64,000 nt of DNA from UBA2334 sp964396895. Its GTDB lineage: Bacteria; Pseudomonadota; Gammaproteobacteria; Burkholderiales; Burkholderiaceae_C. The stretch is from assembly GCA_964396895.1 (NCBI GenBank), contig CAYNGJ010000020.1:12015-76014 (forward strand), given 5' to 3'. Shown piece by piece: positions 43,145 through 52,033 of this stretch (positions are counted from its first letter, which is position 1; the number at the start of each line of letters is the position of its first letter). The notes beneath the pieces were generated by a model. The model ran no database searches. It was not told the DNA's origin and saw nothing but the letters and a program-made list of their open reading frames with translations. Position numbers and translations under genes: made by a program.

Positions 43145-46100
43145 GTGAACAACATTCTGTGGTGGCTGGGGCGACTGAGCGTGGGGCGCAAGCTCATGCT
43201 CATTTATTTGCTGGACCTGACGGCGGTCATCTACGTGTCGGGCATCCTCATCCATGAAAAATTCCTCTCCATTGACTTCACCCGCAAGGAAATCGTGGGT
43301 GCGGCCTACACCGAGGTGGTGCGCCGCAACCTGATGGGGGCGTTCCTGCCCACCGGGCAAATGCCCGCACCTGTGACCGCCAAGGACGACCAGGCGGCGC
43401 TGGACGAGGTCCGAGAGGCCCATGACGGGTTGCTGAACGCGGCCGACGCTTCCGCCAAATTCACCCGGGTGCTGGGACACCTGGCCCGAGCCGACAGCGA
43501 TGTGGCCCTGCGGGGGCAACTGTTGGCCCATGGCCGCGAACTGCTGACCACGGTGGGCAACCAGTCCAACCTCATTCTGGATCCGGACCTGGACAGCTAC
43601 TACGTCATGTCATTGGTGGTGCTGCGGTTTCCCGAGGTGTTGCAGGTGATGCACGACACCCGCGTGTACCTGCGCCAAACCGCCGGGCGCGCCACGGCCA
43701 GCAACCGCACGGCTGAACTGCTCACGCTGTTGGGTCGCCTGGAGGCCGCCATCCAGGCGGTGGAGTCCGATTACAACCAGGCGTGGATTGCCGGGGGGGC
43801 ACCCATGCACCAGGCGTTGCAGGGTTCGCGGGCCGAGTTGCTCACCCAGGCCAGGGGCTTCATGCTGGCGCTGCGCGACATGGCCAGCGCAGAGGCCGTC
43901 ACCACCTGGTCCGTGGCGGCCGATGGGGCGCACCAGCAGGCCTACCAGGGCAGTTTGGTGGCGTTGAACCAGGCCTGGCAGGCGGGTGTCCGCGAGCTGG
44001 ATCGTCTGCTGCACCACCGGGTGGACAGCCTTTTTTCCCGCATGTGGTTGCACCTGGGCACTGCCCTGGCGCTGCTGGGCTGCATCCTGAGCCTGGTTTA
44101 CCTGGTGGCCAGCCAAATCGCCAAGCCCCTGCGCTCGCTGGCCGATGTGGCCGATGACGTGCGCCGCACCGCCGACTACACCCGCCGCGCTCGCTGGGAC
44201 AGCCGCGACGAAATTGGTCGGCTGGTCAATGCCTTCAACGACATGCTGGCACAGCTGGACCGCGACCGTTTGGTCCAGCAGGAACTGGCCGCCACCGAGC
44301 GGGCTGCCCAGGCGCAGCGGGAGCTGGTGGAGGCGTTTCCCATTCCCATGGTGGTGACGTCGGTGCCCGACCACCGGGTGTTGCACGCCAACGAACCGGC
44401 CCAACCCTGGCTGGGTGGTGGCCCGCTGGACCCCTGGCGCCATGGCCTCACCCAGGAGGTGAGGGCGCGCTTTTTCCAGCGCTTGGCCGATCGGGGCATG
44501 GTGGACGAGTTCGAGGTGCACTGGCAGGGCATGGGTCAGCCCTCCTGGGCCGTGCTGTCCGCACGGCGGCTGAACTTCCAGGGGCAAGACGCGGTGTTGA
44601 CGGCGTTCACGCCCATCAACGTCATCAAGCTCATGGAGCAGCGCCTGGAGCTGTGGGCCAAGGTGTTTGAGGCCTCGTCCGAGAGCATCATCATCATGAA
44701 CGCGCAGCACCAGATCCTGAGTGTGAACAAGGCCTTTGGGCGCACCACTGCCTATGAACTGCATGAAGTTCAGGGACAGGAGCTGGCCTGTCTGTTGGAA
44801 GGTGACGGACCCAACTGGGCCATGGTCCGCGAGAAAGACGCGTGGCAGGGGGAGGTGCTCATCCGCAAACAGAACGGTGACACCTACCCCGCTTGGCTCA
44901 TGGTGTCGGGCGTGCGCGAGAACGGTGCCAGTGGCCCGCTGGTGAACCTGATCGGCATTTCCATCGACATCACGGACCGCAAGGCCAAGGAAGAGCGCAT
45001 CCGCTTCTTGGCCCAGCACGACGTCCTCACCGAGTTGCCCAATCGTGGCTTGTGCCAACTGCGCCTGGCCGAGGCGATGGCCCAAGCCAGCAGCAGTGGC
45101 GAGCAGCTGGCGGTGCTGTTCATCGATCTGGACCGGTTCAAGACCATCAACGACACGCTGGGGCACCACATTGGGGATGGGCTGCTGCGCCAAGTGGCGC
45201 GCCGACTGGTGCATGCCGTGCGCGATTACGACACCGTCAGTCGCCTGGGGGGGGACGAGTTCGTGGTCATCCTGCGCCACCTGAGCAGCGTACAGGAACT
45301 GGATGCCATCGTGAACGAGCGGTTGATTCCCGCCATCCGCAAGCCCGTTCAGGTCGATGGCCACAACCTGAGCGTGTCGTGCAGCGTGGGGGTGGCCATG
45401 TACCCCACCGATGCCGACAGCCAAGACGAACTCATGCGCCGAGCCGACGCCGCCATGTACGAAGCCAAGTCGGCCGGGCGCGACACGGCCCGCTACTTTT
45501 CACCCGAGACCGACCAGCGCGTGCTGGCCCGCCGCGCCATGGAGGCCCAGCTTCGCCTGGCGTTGGAACGCCAGGAGTTCAGTCTGCACTACCAGCCGCG
45601 GCTGTGCGCGCGTACACGCCAGGTGGCCGGTGCCGAAGCCCTGATCCGCTGGCACAGCCCTGTGCTGGGCAGTGTGGCCCCGGGCGACTTCATCGGACTG
45701 GCCGAAGAGACCGGCCTGATCAAGTCCATTGGCCTGTGGGTGCTGGGCGAGGCCTGCCGGCAGTGGGCCGCTTTTCTGGCCATGGACATCCCAGGGCTGC
45801 GCAGAGACCTGCAGCTGTCCGTCAACCTCTCGGCCGCCCAGCTGGCCGACCCCCAGCTGGTGCCCCAGGTGGCCGAGGTGCTGGCACACACCGGCTTGGC
45901 CCCGGGCATGCTCGAACTGGAACTCACCGAGTCCCACCTGATGGACAACCCCGCCTTTGCGCAAACCCAGGTGGCTGCCCTGAAGGCCCTGGGGGTGTTG
46001 GTGGCCATCGACGACTTCGGCACGGGGTACTCCAGCCTGGCCTACCTCAAGCGCTTTGCCATCGACAAGCTCAAGGTGGACCAGTCGTTTGTGCAGGGCA

Positions 46101-46372
46101 TGATGGACGACACCGCCGATGCCGCCATCGTTCAGGCCGTGATTGCGCTGGGCCACACCCTGCACCTGAAGGTGGTGGCCGAGGGCGTGGAAACCGAGCC
46201 CACTGCCCGCACCTTGAGTGCACTGGGCTGCGACGAGTTGCAGGGCTATTGCTTCAGTCGTCCCCTGCCGTGGCACACCTTTGTGGCGTGGGTGCAGGCG
46301 CACGATGCGTCGCCCGCCGATCCCGCATTGGTGGGGTCGTCCGAGCGCCGTCGCCGTCCGTTCCCTGCATGA
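43145..46372 (+). CDS. Membrane-bound sensory GGDEF-EAL protein
   Basis: 1075 residues. Membrane segments at about 15-37 and 300-322 flank a helical extracytoplasmic sensor domain. A HAMP linker, PAS domains, GGDEF (RLGGDEFVVI near 703) and EAL (GAEALIRW near 831, ELTESH, AIDDFGTGYSSL) follow. Both catalytic motifs are intact. The start is GTG at 43145, because the first ATG lies inside the first membrane segment. It follows the giant fusion gene by 117 nt. Confidence 0.93.
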   Translation: MNNILWWLGRLSVGRKLMLIYLLDLTAVIYVSGILIHEKFLSIDFTRKEIVGAAYTEVVRRNLMGAFLPTGQMPAPVTAKDDQAALDEVREAHDGLLNAADASAKFTRVLGHLARADSDVALRGQLLAHGRELLTTVGNQSNLILDPDLDSYYVMSLVVLRFPEVLQVMHDTRVYLRQTAGRATASNRTAELLTLLGRLEAAIQAVESDYNQAWIAGGAPMHQALQGSRAELLTQARGFMLALRDMASAEAVTTWSVAADGAHQQAYQGSLVALNQAWQAGVRELDRLLHHRVDSLFSRMWLHLGTALALLGCILSLVYLVASQIAKPLRSLADVADDVRRTADYTRRARWDSRDEIGRLVNAFNDMLAQLDRDRLVQQELAATERAAQAQRELVEAFPIPMVVTSVPDHRVLHANEPAQPWLGGGPLDPWRHGLTQEVRARFFQRLADRGMVDEFEVHWQGMGQPSWAVLSARRLNFQGQDAVLTAFTPINVIKLMEQRLELWAKVFEASSESIIIMNAQHQILSVNKAFGRTTAYELHEVQGQELACLLEGDGPNWAMVREKDAWQGEVLIRKQNGDTYPAWLMVSGVRENGASGPLVNLIGISIDITDRKAKEERIRFLAQHDVLTELPNRGLCQLRLAEAMAQASSSGEQLAVLFIDLDRFKTINDTLGHHIGDGLLRQVARRLVHAVRDYDTVSRLGGDEFVVILRHLSSVQELDAIVNERLIPAIRKPVQVDGHNLSVSCSVGVAMYPTDADSQDELMRRADAAMYEAKSAGRDTARYFSPETDQRVLARRAMEAQLRLALERQEFSLHYQPRLCARTRQVAGAEALIRWHSPVLGSVAPGDFIGLAEETGLIKSIGLWVLGEACRQWAAFLAMDIPGLRRDLQLSVNLSAAQLADPQLVPQVAEVLAHTGLAPGMLELELTESHLMDNPAFAQTQVAALKALGVLVAIDDFGTGYSSLAYLKRFAIDKLKVDQSFVQGMMDDTADAAIVQAVIALGHTLHLKVVAEGVETEPTARTLSALGCDELQGYCFSRPLPWHTFVAWVQAHDASPADPALVGSSERRRRPFPA

Positions 46373-46393
46373 GGCGCTTGAGGGTGGCCAGCG

Positions 46394-46909
46394 TCAGCCG
46401 TGCAACCCGTGCTGCACGTGCAGCTGGCCACCGTGGTACAGCAGGGGGGTGGCAGGCCGACGGTGACAGTGCAGCACCTCGCCCACAAAAATGACGTGGT
46501 CGCCTTCGGCGTGGCGGCTGCGGTTGAAGCACTCGAACGTGGCCACAGCCCCCGCCAGCAGGGGCGCGCCTGTGAGGCCAGTGGTGCAGGCCACACCGGC
46601 AAACCGGTCAATGCCGCGCTGGGCAAACTGGTTGGCCAAGTCCAGCTGGTTGGCCGCCAGCACGTTGATGGCGTAGTGTGTACAGGCTTGGAACACCGGC
46701 ATGGTGTGCGCTTGGTTGGCCAGGCTCCACAACACCAGCGGTGGCGCCAGCGACACCGAGTTGAACGAGCTCACCGTCAACCCCACCCGCACCCCGTCAG
46801 CGTTGCAGGCGGTGACCACGGTCACCCCGGTGGCGAAGGTGCCCAGCGCGTCGCGGAATTCGCGCTGGGTGAAAGCGGGCTGTGCAAGTGGGTCGGAGGG
46901 GTGGGGCAT
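46394..46909 (-). CDS. Flavin reductase domain protein
   Basis: 171 residues with the split-barrel flavin-binding fold of flavin reductases (HpaC/DIM6-NTAB group): FRDALGTFATGVTVVTA, GLTVSSFNSVSLAPPLVLW and DHVIFVGEVLHCHR. It would reduce FMN or FAD with NADH for a monooxygenase, whose partner is not in this window. ATG 46909 is favoured; 46957 is possible. Convergent with the GGDEF-EAL gene. Confidence 0.9.
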   Translation of the reverse strand: MPHPSDPLAQPAFTQREFRDALGTFATGVTVVTACNADGVRVGLTVSSFNSVSLAPPLVLWSLANQAHTMPVFQACTHYAINVLAANQLDLANQFAQRGIDRFAGVACTTGLTGAPLLAGAVATFECFNRSRHAEGDHVIFVGEVLHCHRRPATPLLYHGGQLHVQHGLHG

Positions 46910-47026
46910 GGGTGGGGCTGGTTGACACCCAACACGGTCTGGCCGGGCAAACGCCATTGTCGGTGAAAGCGCCCGTTCGCCGATGGCGGCGGTAGGGGTG
47001 CCGCCGTTGAGCGAGTTTTTACACAC

Positions 47027-47084
47027 TAAAATGGTTTATAGCGCTTATGTGGATTGGTGTTTGTGCTATGGTTATGTTGATTTT
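47027..47084 (+). repeat. WGCGC-N19-WGCTA repeat, copy 4
   Basis: ATGGTTTAT, AGCGC, 19 nt, TGCTA and GTTATGTTGATTTT. In the gap between the flavin reductase and the M14 peptidase, on the promoter side of both divergent genes. Confidence 0.7.
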
Positions 47085-47214
47085 GCTCATCCGACCTGCT
47101 TATTGGCGCGGCCCTGCTGGCTCGCTCACCACCCGCATGGCCATCACCTTCACGGCCCCGTGGTGCCAAAGCGGATCTGCGCACTGGCGCCCGTTGGCCC
47201 CCTAGAATTGGTTC

Positions 47215-48150
47215 ATGACTGTGTTGAGCTGGCGCACCAACGGGGGCTTAGCGGCTCTGAGTTGGGCCGCCTTGCTCGGAGCAGCGTCGGCGTTTGCGGC
47301 CCCCCCTGGCGCGGCGCCCTGCGCGGAGTGGGTGCGCCGACTGCCCAATGTGAAGACCGATGTGTGTGCCAATGCCAGCCTGCAACCCACCACGGGCCGC
47401 TCAGTGCAGGGGCGCACGCTGTTCATGCGGGACGTGGTGGCGCCCGATGCCCGCCTGCGCGTCCTGGTGGTGGGGGCCATGCATGGCGACGAGCTGTCCT
47501 CCACGTCACTGGCTTTGCACTGGATACAGCGAGCGGTCGAGGTGCCTGCCGATGCGCACTGGCGCTTCATTCCCGCCCTCAACCCCGATGGTTTGATGAT
47601 GCGCCCGGCCAAGCGGGTCAACGCCAACGGCGTGGACCTCAACCGCAACTTTCCCACGCCACACTGGGAGCGCGATGCCCCGCGTTACTGGGAAAAACGC
47701 ACCCGCAAAGACCCCCGCCGCTGGCCGGGGCCCAGGCCCCTGTCAGAACCCGAATCCCGCTTTTTGCACGATGAAATGGTCCGTTTTGACCCGGACCTGA
47801 TCGTCAGCATCCACGCCCCCTATGGCGTGCTGGACTTTGACGGACCGGGCACACCACCGCCCCAACTGGGTCGGCTGTACCTGGACCGGGTGGGGATTTT
47901 CCCTGGCAGCCTGGGCCATTACGGAGGGGTGCACAAGGGCATGCCAGTGGTCACCATCGAGCTGCCCAGCGCCTTTCGCACCCCGCTGGACGCGGAGATG
48001 CGCCAGATGTGGCTGGACCTGTTGCGCTGGATGGGTGAGCACCTGGACACCCCAGTGGCCAAATCCCCTTCCAAGGCGGCACCGCCGCGCACCACCACGC
48101 CACCGGCCTCGCCCTCCACACCACGGCCGCGGTCACACCCTTTGGGGTAA
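47215..48150 (+). CDS. M14 family zinc carboxypeptidase, MpaA-like
   Basis: 311 residues. A hydrophobic export signal ends near AASAFAAP. The zinc-site motifs are GAMHGDE (HxxE), NPDG, NANGVDLNRNFP, a metal His in SIHAPYG and a catalytic Glu in TIELPS. Such enzymes trim gamma-D-glutamyl-meso-diaminopimelate bonds of murein peptides or related peptides, here in the periplasm. The Pro/Thr-rich C-terminus looks unstructured. Confidence 0.88.
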   Translation: MTVLSWRTNGGLAALSWAALLGAASAFAAPPGAAPCAEWVRRLPNVKTDVCANASLQPTTGRSVQGRTLFMRDVVAPDARLRVLVVGAMHGDELSSTSLALHWIQRAVEVPADAHWRFIPALNPDGLMMRPAKRVNANGVDLNRNFPTPHWERDAPRYWEKRTRKDPRRWPGPRPLSEPESRFLHDEMVRFDPDLIVSIHAPYGVLDFDGPGTPPPQLGRLYLDRVGIFPGSLGHYGGVHKGMPVVTIELPSAFRTPLDAEMRQMWLDLLRWMGEHLDTPVAKSPSKAAPPRTTTPPASPSTPRPRSHPLG

Positions 48151-48160
48151 TTTGATGCCG

Positions 48161-48210
48161 AATTGGCCTTCTGCGCTTGATGAATGGCATTTGTTTGCTA
48201 TCTCAAAATC
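48161..48210 (+). repeat. WGCGC-N19-WGCTA repeat, copy 5
   Basis: TTGGCCTTC, TGCGC, 19 nt, TGCTA and TCTCAAAATC. It lies between the M14 peptidase and DadA genes, and the DadA stop codon (48209-48211) is at its edge. Confidence 0.7.
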
Positions 48211-49537
48211 AGGCCATTTTCATGCGAGGTAAGGCTGGCCGGGTTGGGCTTTCTCCATGAAACCGGAAATTCATGGCGGGCTGCTCTCCGCTGACCAGTT
48301 CGGCCAGCGCTTTGCCGGAGCCGGCACCGTGCGTCCAACCCAGCGTGCCGTGGCCGGCGTTCACCCACAGCTTGCCCACGCGAGTGGGGCCCATCACCGG
48401 GATGTTGGTGGGGGTGGCTGGGCGCAGGCCGCACCAGAACTGCGGATCGCCACCTTCTTCGGGTGTGCGCGTGTCGGCCACGCCCGGAAACACCCGCTCA
48501 ATGCGGCGCACCAGCATGGCCGCACGGGTGCGGGCCAGGGGCGTGTCCAGCGACAGGTCAAACCCGCCCAGCTCAATGGTGCCAGCCACCCGCAGCTGGT
48601 TGCCCAGGCGGGAGATGGCGCACTTCACCTGGTCGTCCAGCATGCTGACGGTGGGTGCCAACTCGGGTTTGAGCAGGGGCAGCGTGGCGCTGTAGCCCTT
48701 GCCGGGGTAAATGGGCACGTGCACGCCCACTTGCTTGAGCAGTGCGGTGGTGTACGAGCCGCAGGCCACCACAAACGCGTCGGCCTTCAGCTGTTTGGCT
48801 TGGCCGCTGGCTTGCTCGCGCACCTGCACGCTGCTGACTTCGCCGCCCTGGGCATGGAGGCGCTCGATGTCGTGCTGCATCAGGGTTTGCATGCCGCGCG
48901 CGGTGCACAAGCGCAGCAGTTCCTGGGTGAACACGCGGCAGTCGCCGGACTCGTCGCTCTCGGTGTAGGTGCCGCCCACGATGTTGGCGGCAAAGCCATT
49001 CAGCGCGGGTTCGATGCGCAGCAGCTCCTCGCGGCTGACCACGCGGCGGGCCACGCCGTGGCGGCGCATCACCTCGGCGGCGTTGCCCGCGTCGTTGAAG
49101 GACTTGGCATCGGTGTAGTAGTGGGCAATGCCTTTGGTCAGCCGGTGGTAGCGGATGCCGGTGCGCGCCACCACGTCTTTCAGCGCTGCGTGGCTGTATT
49201 GCCCCAGGGCCACCAGTTGGGCCACGTTGCGTTCAAACGCGGCATCGTTGCATTGCGCCAGGAACTGCAGGCCCCACTTCCACTGCGCGGGGTCCATCTG
49301 CGGCCTGAATTTGAGGGGGCCTTCCGGGTCGAACAACCACTTCAGTGCCTTCAGCGGCGCTTCGCGGTTGGCCCATGGCTCGCAGTAGCTGACCGAAATT
49401 TGCGCGGCGTTGCCAAAGCTGGTCTCCATGGCCGCGTCGGCCTGGCGGTCCACCAGCGTGACCTCGTGCCCGCGCTCCAGCAAATGCCAGGCGGTGCTGA
49501 CCCCGATGATGCCTGCGCCCAAAACAGTGACTCGCAT
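48209..49537 (-). CDS. dadA: D-amino acid dehydrogenase small subunit DadA
   Basis: 442 residues. FAD-binding MRVTVLGAGIIGVSTAWHLL, ATLPLLKPELAPTVSMLDDQ and the C-terminal NAGHGTLGWTHGAGSGK are typical of DadA, which oxidises D-alanine and other D-amino acids at the membrane. About ten C-terminal residues extend past the family core and run into a repeat. Divergent from an ArgP-type LysR gene, which may regulate it. Confidence 0.93.
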   Translation of the reverse strand: MRVTVLGAGIIGVSTAWHLLERGHEVTLVDRQADAAMETSFGNAAQISVSYCEPWANREAPLKALKWLFDPEGPLKFRPQMDPAQWKWGLQFLAQCNDAAFERNVAQLVALGQYSHAALKDVVARTGIRYHRLTKGIAHYYTDAKSFNDAGNAAEVMRRHGVARRVVSREELLRIEPALNGFAANIVGGTYTESDESGDCRVFTQELLRLCTARGMQTLMQHDIERLHAQGGEVSSVQVREQASGQAKQLKADAFVVACGSYTTALLKQVGVHVPIYPGKGYSATLPLLKPELAPTVSMLDDQVKCAISRLGNQLRVAGTIELGGFDLSLDTPLARTRAAMLVRRIERVFPGVADTRTPEEGGDPQFWCGLRPATPTNIPVMGPTRVGKLWVNAGHGTLGWTHGAGSGKALAELVSGEQPAMNFRFHGESPTRPALPRMKMA

Positions 49538-49649
49538 GGTGTGTTTCCCGAAAATGAACCGTGTCTGTGAAGCTGCGGAGTATCGAAAAAAGTCACCGGC
49601 AAGTGAAGGGGAATTAAAGTGAATCGTTTCTCATCATGTTGGCTAATAA

Positions 49650-49701
49650 TTCACCGCCAGTTCACCGCCAGTTCACCGCCAGTTCACCGCCAGTTCACCG
49701 A
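49650..49701 (+). repeat. Tandem 11-bp repeat, four and a half units
   Basis: TTCACCGCCAG occurs four times without interruption (49650-49693), followed by a partial fifth copy, TTCACCGA. The array ends 23 nt before the ArgP-type gene and lies in its divergent promoter with dadA. The 11-bp period is close to one helical turn, so the units face the same side of the DNA. Confidence 0.9.
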
Positions 49702-49724
49702 CCACACCCATTGGGAGAACACCC

Positions 49725-50642
49725 ATGAGCAGTTTTGACCCCGACGCCCTGGAATGCCTGGCCGCCATCTGGGAGGAGGGCGGCTTCGAGCGGGCTGCGC
49801 AGCGGCTGAGCATCACGCAGTCGGCCGTGTCGCAGCGCCTGCGGGCGTTGGAGGCCCAGGTGGGCACGGTGCTGATCGTGCGCAGCCGCCCGCTCAAGGT
49901 GACCTCGGCCGGGCAGTTGCTGCTCAAGCACACCAAAATGCTGCGCCTGTTGCGCGCCGACCTGGAAAAAGACCTGAAGGAGCTGGCCCCCAGCTCCACC
50001 GGCAGCGGGCGCGAGGAGGAGCGCATTTCGGTGGCCATCAACGCCGACAGCATCGCCACCTGGGCCATTCCCGCCATTGGCGACCTGGCCCGCCAGGGCT
50101 TGGCCATCGAGATCATCACCGACGACCAGGACTTCACCCACGAGTGGTTGCGCGAAGGCCAGGTGCTGGGCTGCGTGACCTCGCTGGACCAGGCCTTGCG
50201 CGGTTGCCGCATGGAGGCCCTGGGCCTGATGGATTACGTGGCGGTGGCGCAAACCGCCTATGCCCAATCGCACATGCCCAACGGGCTGGGGGCGCACCAG
50301 TTTTCGCAAATCCCCTTCATCGCGTTCAACCGCAAGGACGACATGCAGCGCGAGTTCGTGGCCCAGGCCTTCGGGCTGCGCCGGGTCACGCTCAAGCAGC
50401 TGTTTGTGCCGTCGTCCGAGGGGCAGGTTCGGGCGGTGCTGGCGGGCTGGGGCGTCAGCATTCTGCCGCGCCTGCTGGTGCAGCCTTTGCTGGACAATGG
50501 CGCGCTCACCAATGTGGTGCCCCTGCACCGCCTGCCGGTGGCGTTGTACTGGCACTGCTGGAACCTGCAGTCCGACGTGCTGGATGGCCTGAGCCAGGCG
50601 CTGCGGGTGTCGGCAGTGTCGGCGCTGCGCCAGCCCGACTGA
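49725..50642 (+). CDS. argP: ArgP (IciA)-family LysR regulator
   Basis: 305 residues. The winged helix (FERAAQRLSITQSAVSQRLRALE) and the effector domain with IATWAIPAIGDLARQGLAIEI and HEWLREGQVLGCVTS match ArgP, which senses lysine and arginine. The adjacent targets are not the usual exporter argO but dadA and a binding protein. An 11-bp tandem repeat lies directly upstream of the start. Confidence 0.9.
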   Translation: MSSFDPDALECLAAIWEEGGFERAAQRLSITQSAVSQRLRALEAQVGTVLIVRSRPLKVTSAGQLLLKHTKMLRLLRADLEKDLKELAPSSTGSGREEERISVAINADSIATWAIPAIGDLARQGLAIEIITDDQDFTHEWLREGQVLGCVTSLDQALRGCRMEALGLMDYVAVAQTAYAQSHMPNGLGAHQFSQIPFIAFNRKDDMQREFVAQAFGLRRVTLKQLFVPSSEGQVRAVLAGWGVSILPRLLVQPLLDNGALTNVVPLHRLPVALYWHCWNLQSDVLDGLSQALRVSAVSALRQPD

Positions 50643-50680
50643 TTCCCACCACAAGCCCCCTGGGCGCACAGGAGACAAGA

Positions 50681-51940
50681 TTGAAAAACACGCCCCCTTC
50701 CACCGGCCTGCGGCTTGCGCTGGCCAGCCGCACACTGGGCCTGGTGGCCGTGTTCGCCACGGGGATGGCCTGGGCCCAGGCCCCGGCGGCGGATGTCGTC
50801 AAGGTGCCCCTGGTCAACCCCTTGCGCCTGGGCCTGATCGGGCCTTTCACCGGTCCCTCGGCCGATTTTGGCCTGCCCATGCACAACGGCGTGCGCATGG
50901 CGGTGGACGAAATCAATGCCGCCGGTGGCTACCTGGGCCGCCCGCTGGAGTTGGTGGTCAAAGACGACACCGCCCGCCCCGACGTGGGCCGCAAGCTGGC
51001 CGAAGAACTGGTGGCCGACAAGGTCGTGGCCACCATCGGCTTTTGCAACACCGGGGTGGCGCAGCAGTCGCTGGAGGTGTTTCAAGGCGCGCGCATGCCA
51101 CTCATCATTCCCTGCGCCACGGGCACGCCGCTGACCAGCAAGTACCCGGCGGCGCAGAGCTACATTTTCCGCACCTCGGCGCGCGATGCCATCCAGGCCC
51201 CCTTCATCGTGCAGGACCTGGCCAAGCGCGGCTGGACCAAGGTGGCCGTGTTTGCCGACACCACCGGCTACGGCGAGGCCGGCCTGAAGGACGTGGAGGC
51301 GGCACTGGCGGCCCGCCAGCTCAAACCAGTGCACGTGGCCCGCTTTGCCACAGGGGTGAAAGACCTGGGCGCTGAACTCAAGGCCGCCCGCGACGCGGGG
51401 GCCAACGTCATCGTCGGCTACACCGTGGGGCCGGAGAACGCTGTCATCGCCAAAGGTCGGCGCGCCCTGAAGTGGGACGTGCCCTTTGTGGGCCCCTGGA
51501 CCCTGTCGTTCCCCTTCTTCATCGATGGTGCCAGGGATGCGGCTGAAGGCGCGCTGATGGTGCAGACCTTCATTGCCGAGCCCAGCAACGAGCGCCGCGC
51601 CGCTTTTTTGGCCAACTACGCTCGCAAGTACAGCGCCACGCGCATCACTGTGCCCGTGGCCGCAGCACAGGGCTACGACACGGCCTACCTGTTCATGCAC
51701 GCGTTGTTCGGCGTTCGGGGCGGGCAGCCGCTGGACGGACCCACCATCAAGGCCGCGTTGGAAAACATCCAGCGGAACTACTACGGCGTGGTGGCCACCT
51801 ATGAGAGGCCTTTCAGTGTGGACGACAAAGATGCCGTGACCGCCAACATGCTCTACCTGGGGCAGGTCAGGAACGGTGCCGTCACCTTCGCCTACCCGGA
51901 AGACGCCAAGCGCAACCTGTTTGTGCAGCGCAAGCAATGA
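50681..51940 (+). CDS. ABC transporter substrate-binding protein (Leu/Ile/Val-type)
   Basis: 419 residues starting at TTG 50681, preceded by AGGAGACA. A signal peptide ends near AWAQAP. The type 1 periplasmic fold has LRLGLIGPFTGPSADFG, MAVDEINAAGGYLGRPLELV and TGYGEAGLKD. Members bind branched-chain amino acids, amides or aromatic acids. No permease or ATPase gene is near, so it serves another transporter or a sensor. It lies 38 nt after argP. Confidence 0.88.
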   Translation: MKNTPPSTGLRLALASRTLGLVAVFATGMAWAQAPAADVVKVPLVNPLRLGLIGPFTGPSADFGLPMHNGVRMAVDEINAAGGYLGRPLELVVKDDTARPDVGRKLAEELVADKVVATIGFCNTGVAQQSLEVFQGARMPLIIPCATGTPLTSKYPAAQSYIFRTSARDAIQAPFIVQDLAKRGWTKVAVFADTTGYGEAGLKDVEAALAARQLKPVHVARFATGVKDLGAELKAARDAGANVIVGYTVGPENAVIAKGRRALKWDVPFVGPWTLSFPFFIDGARDAAEGALMVQTFIAEPSNERRAAFLANYARKYSATRITVPVAAAQGYDTAYLFMHALFGVRGGQPLDGPTIKAALENIQRNYYGVVATYERPFSVDDKDAVTANMLYLGQVRNGAVTFAYPEDAKRNLFVQRKQ

Positions 51941-52033
51941 CCCAGGCACCCCCTACAGCACACCTCGCGTCCCCGCTGCCCCTCTGACGGGTCGTCACCC
52001 GCCATTTCAGCCCTCTGTCCACCGTCCGCCACC

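Noticed and set aside
49650..49701. CRISPR-like array
   Set aside because: The 11-bp units abut without spacers and no cas genes are present.
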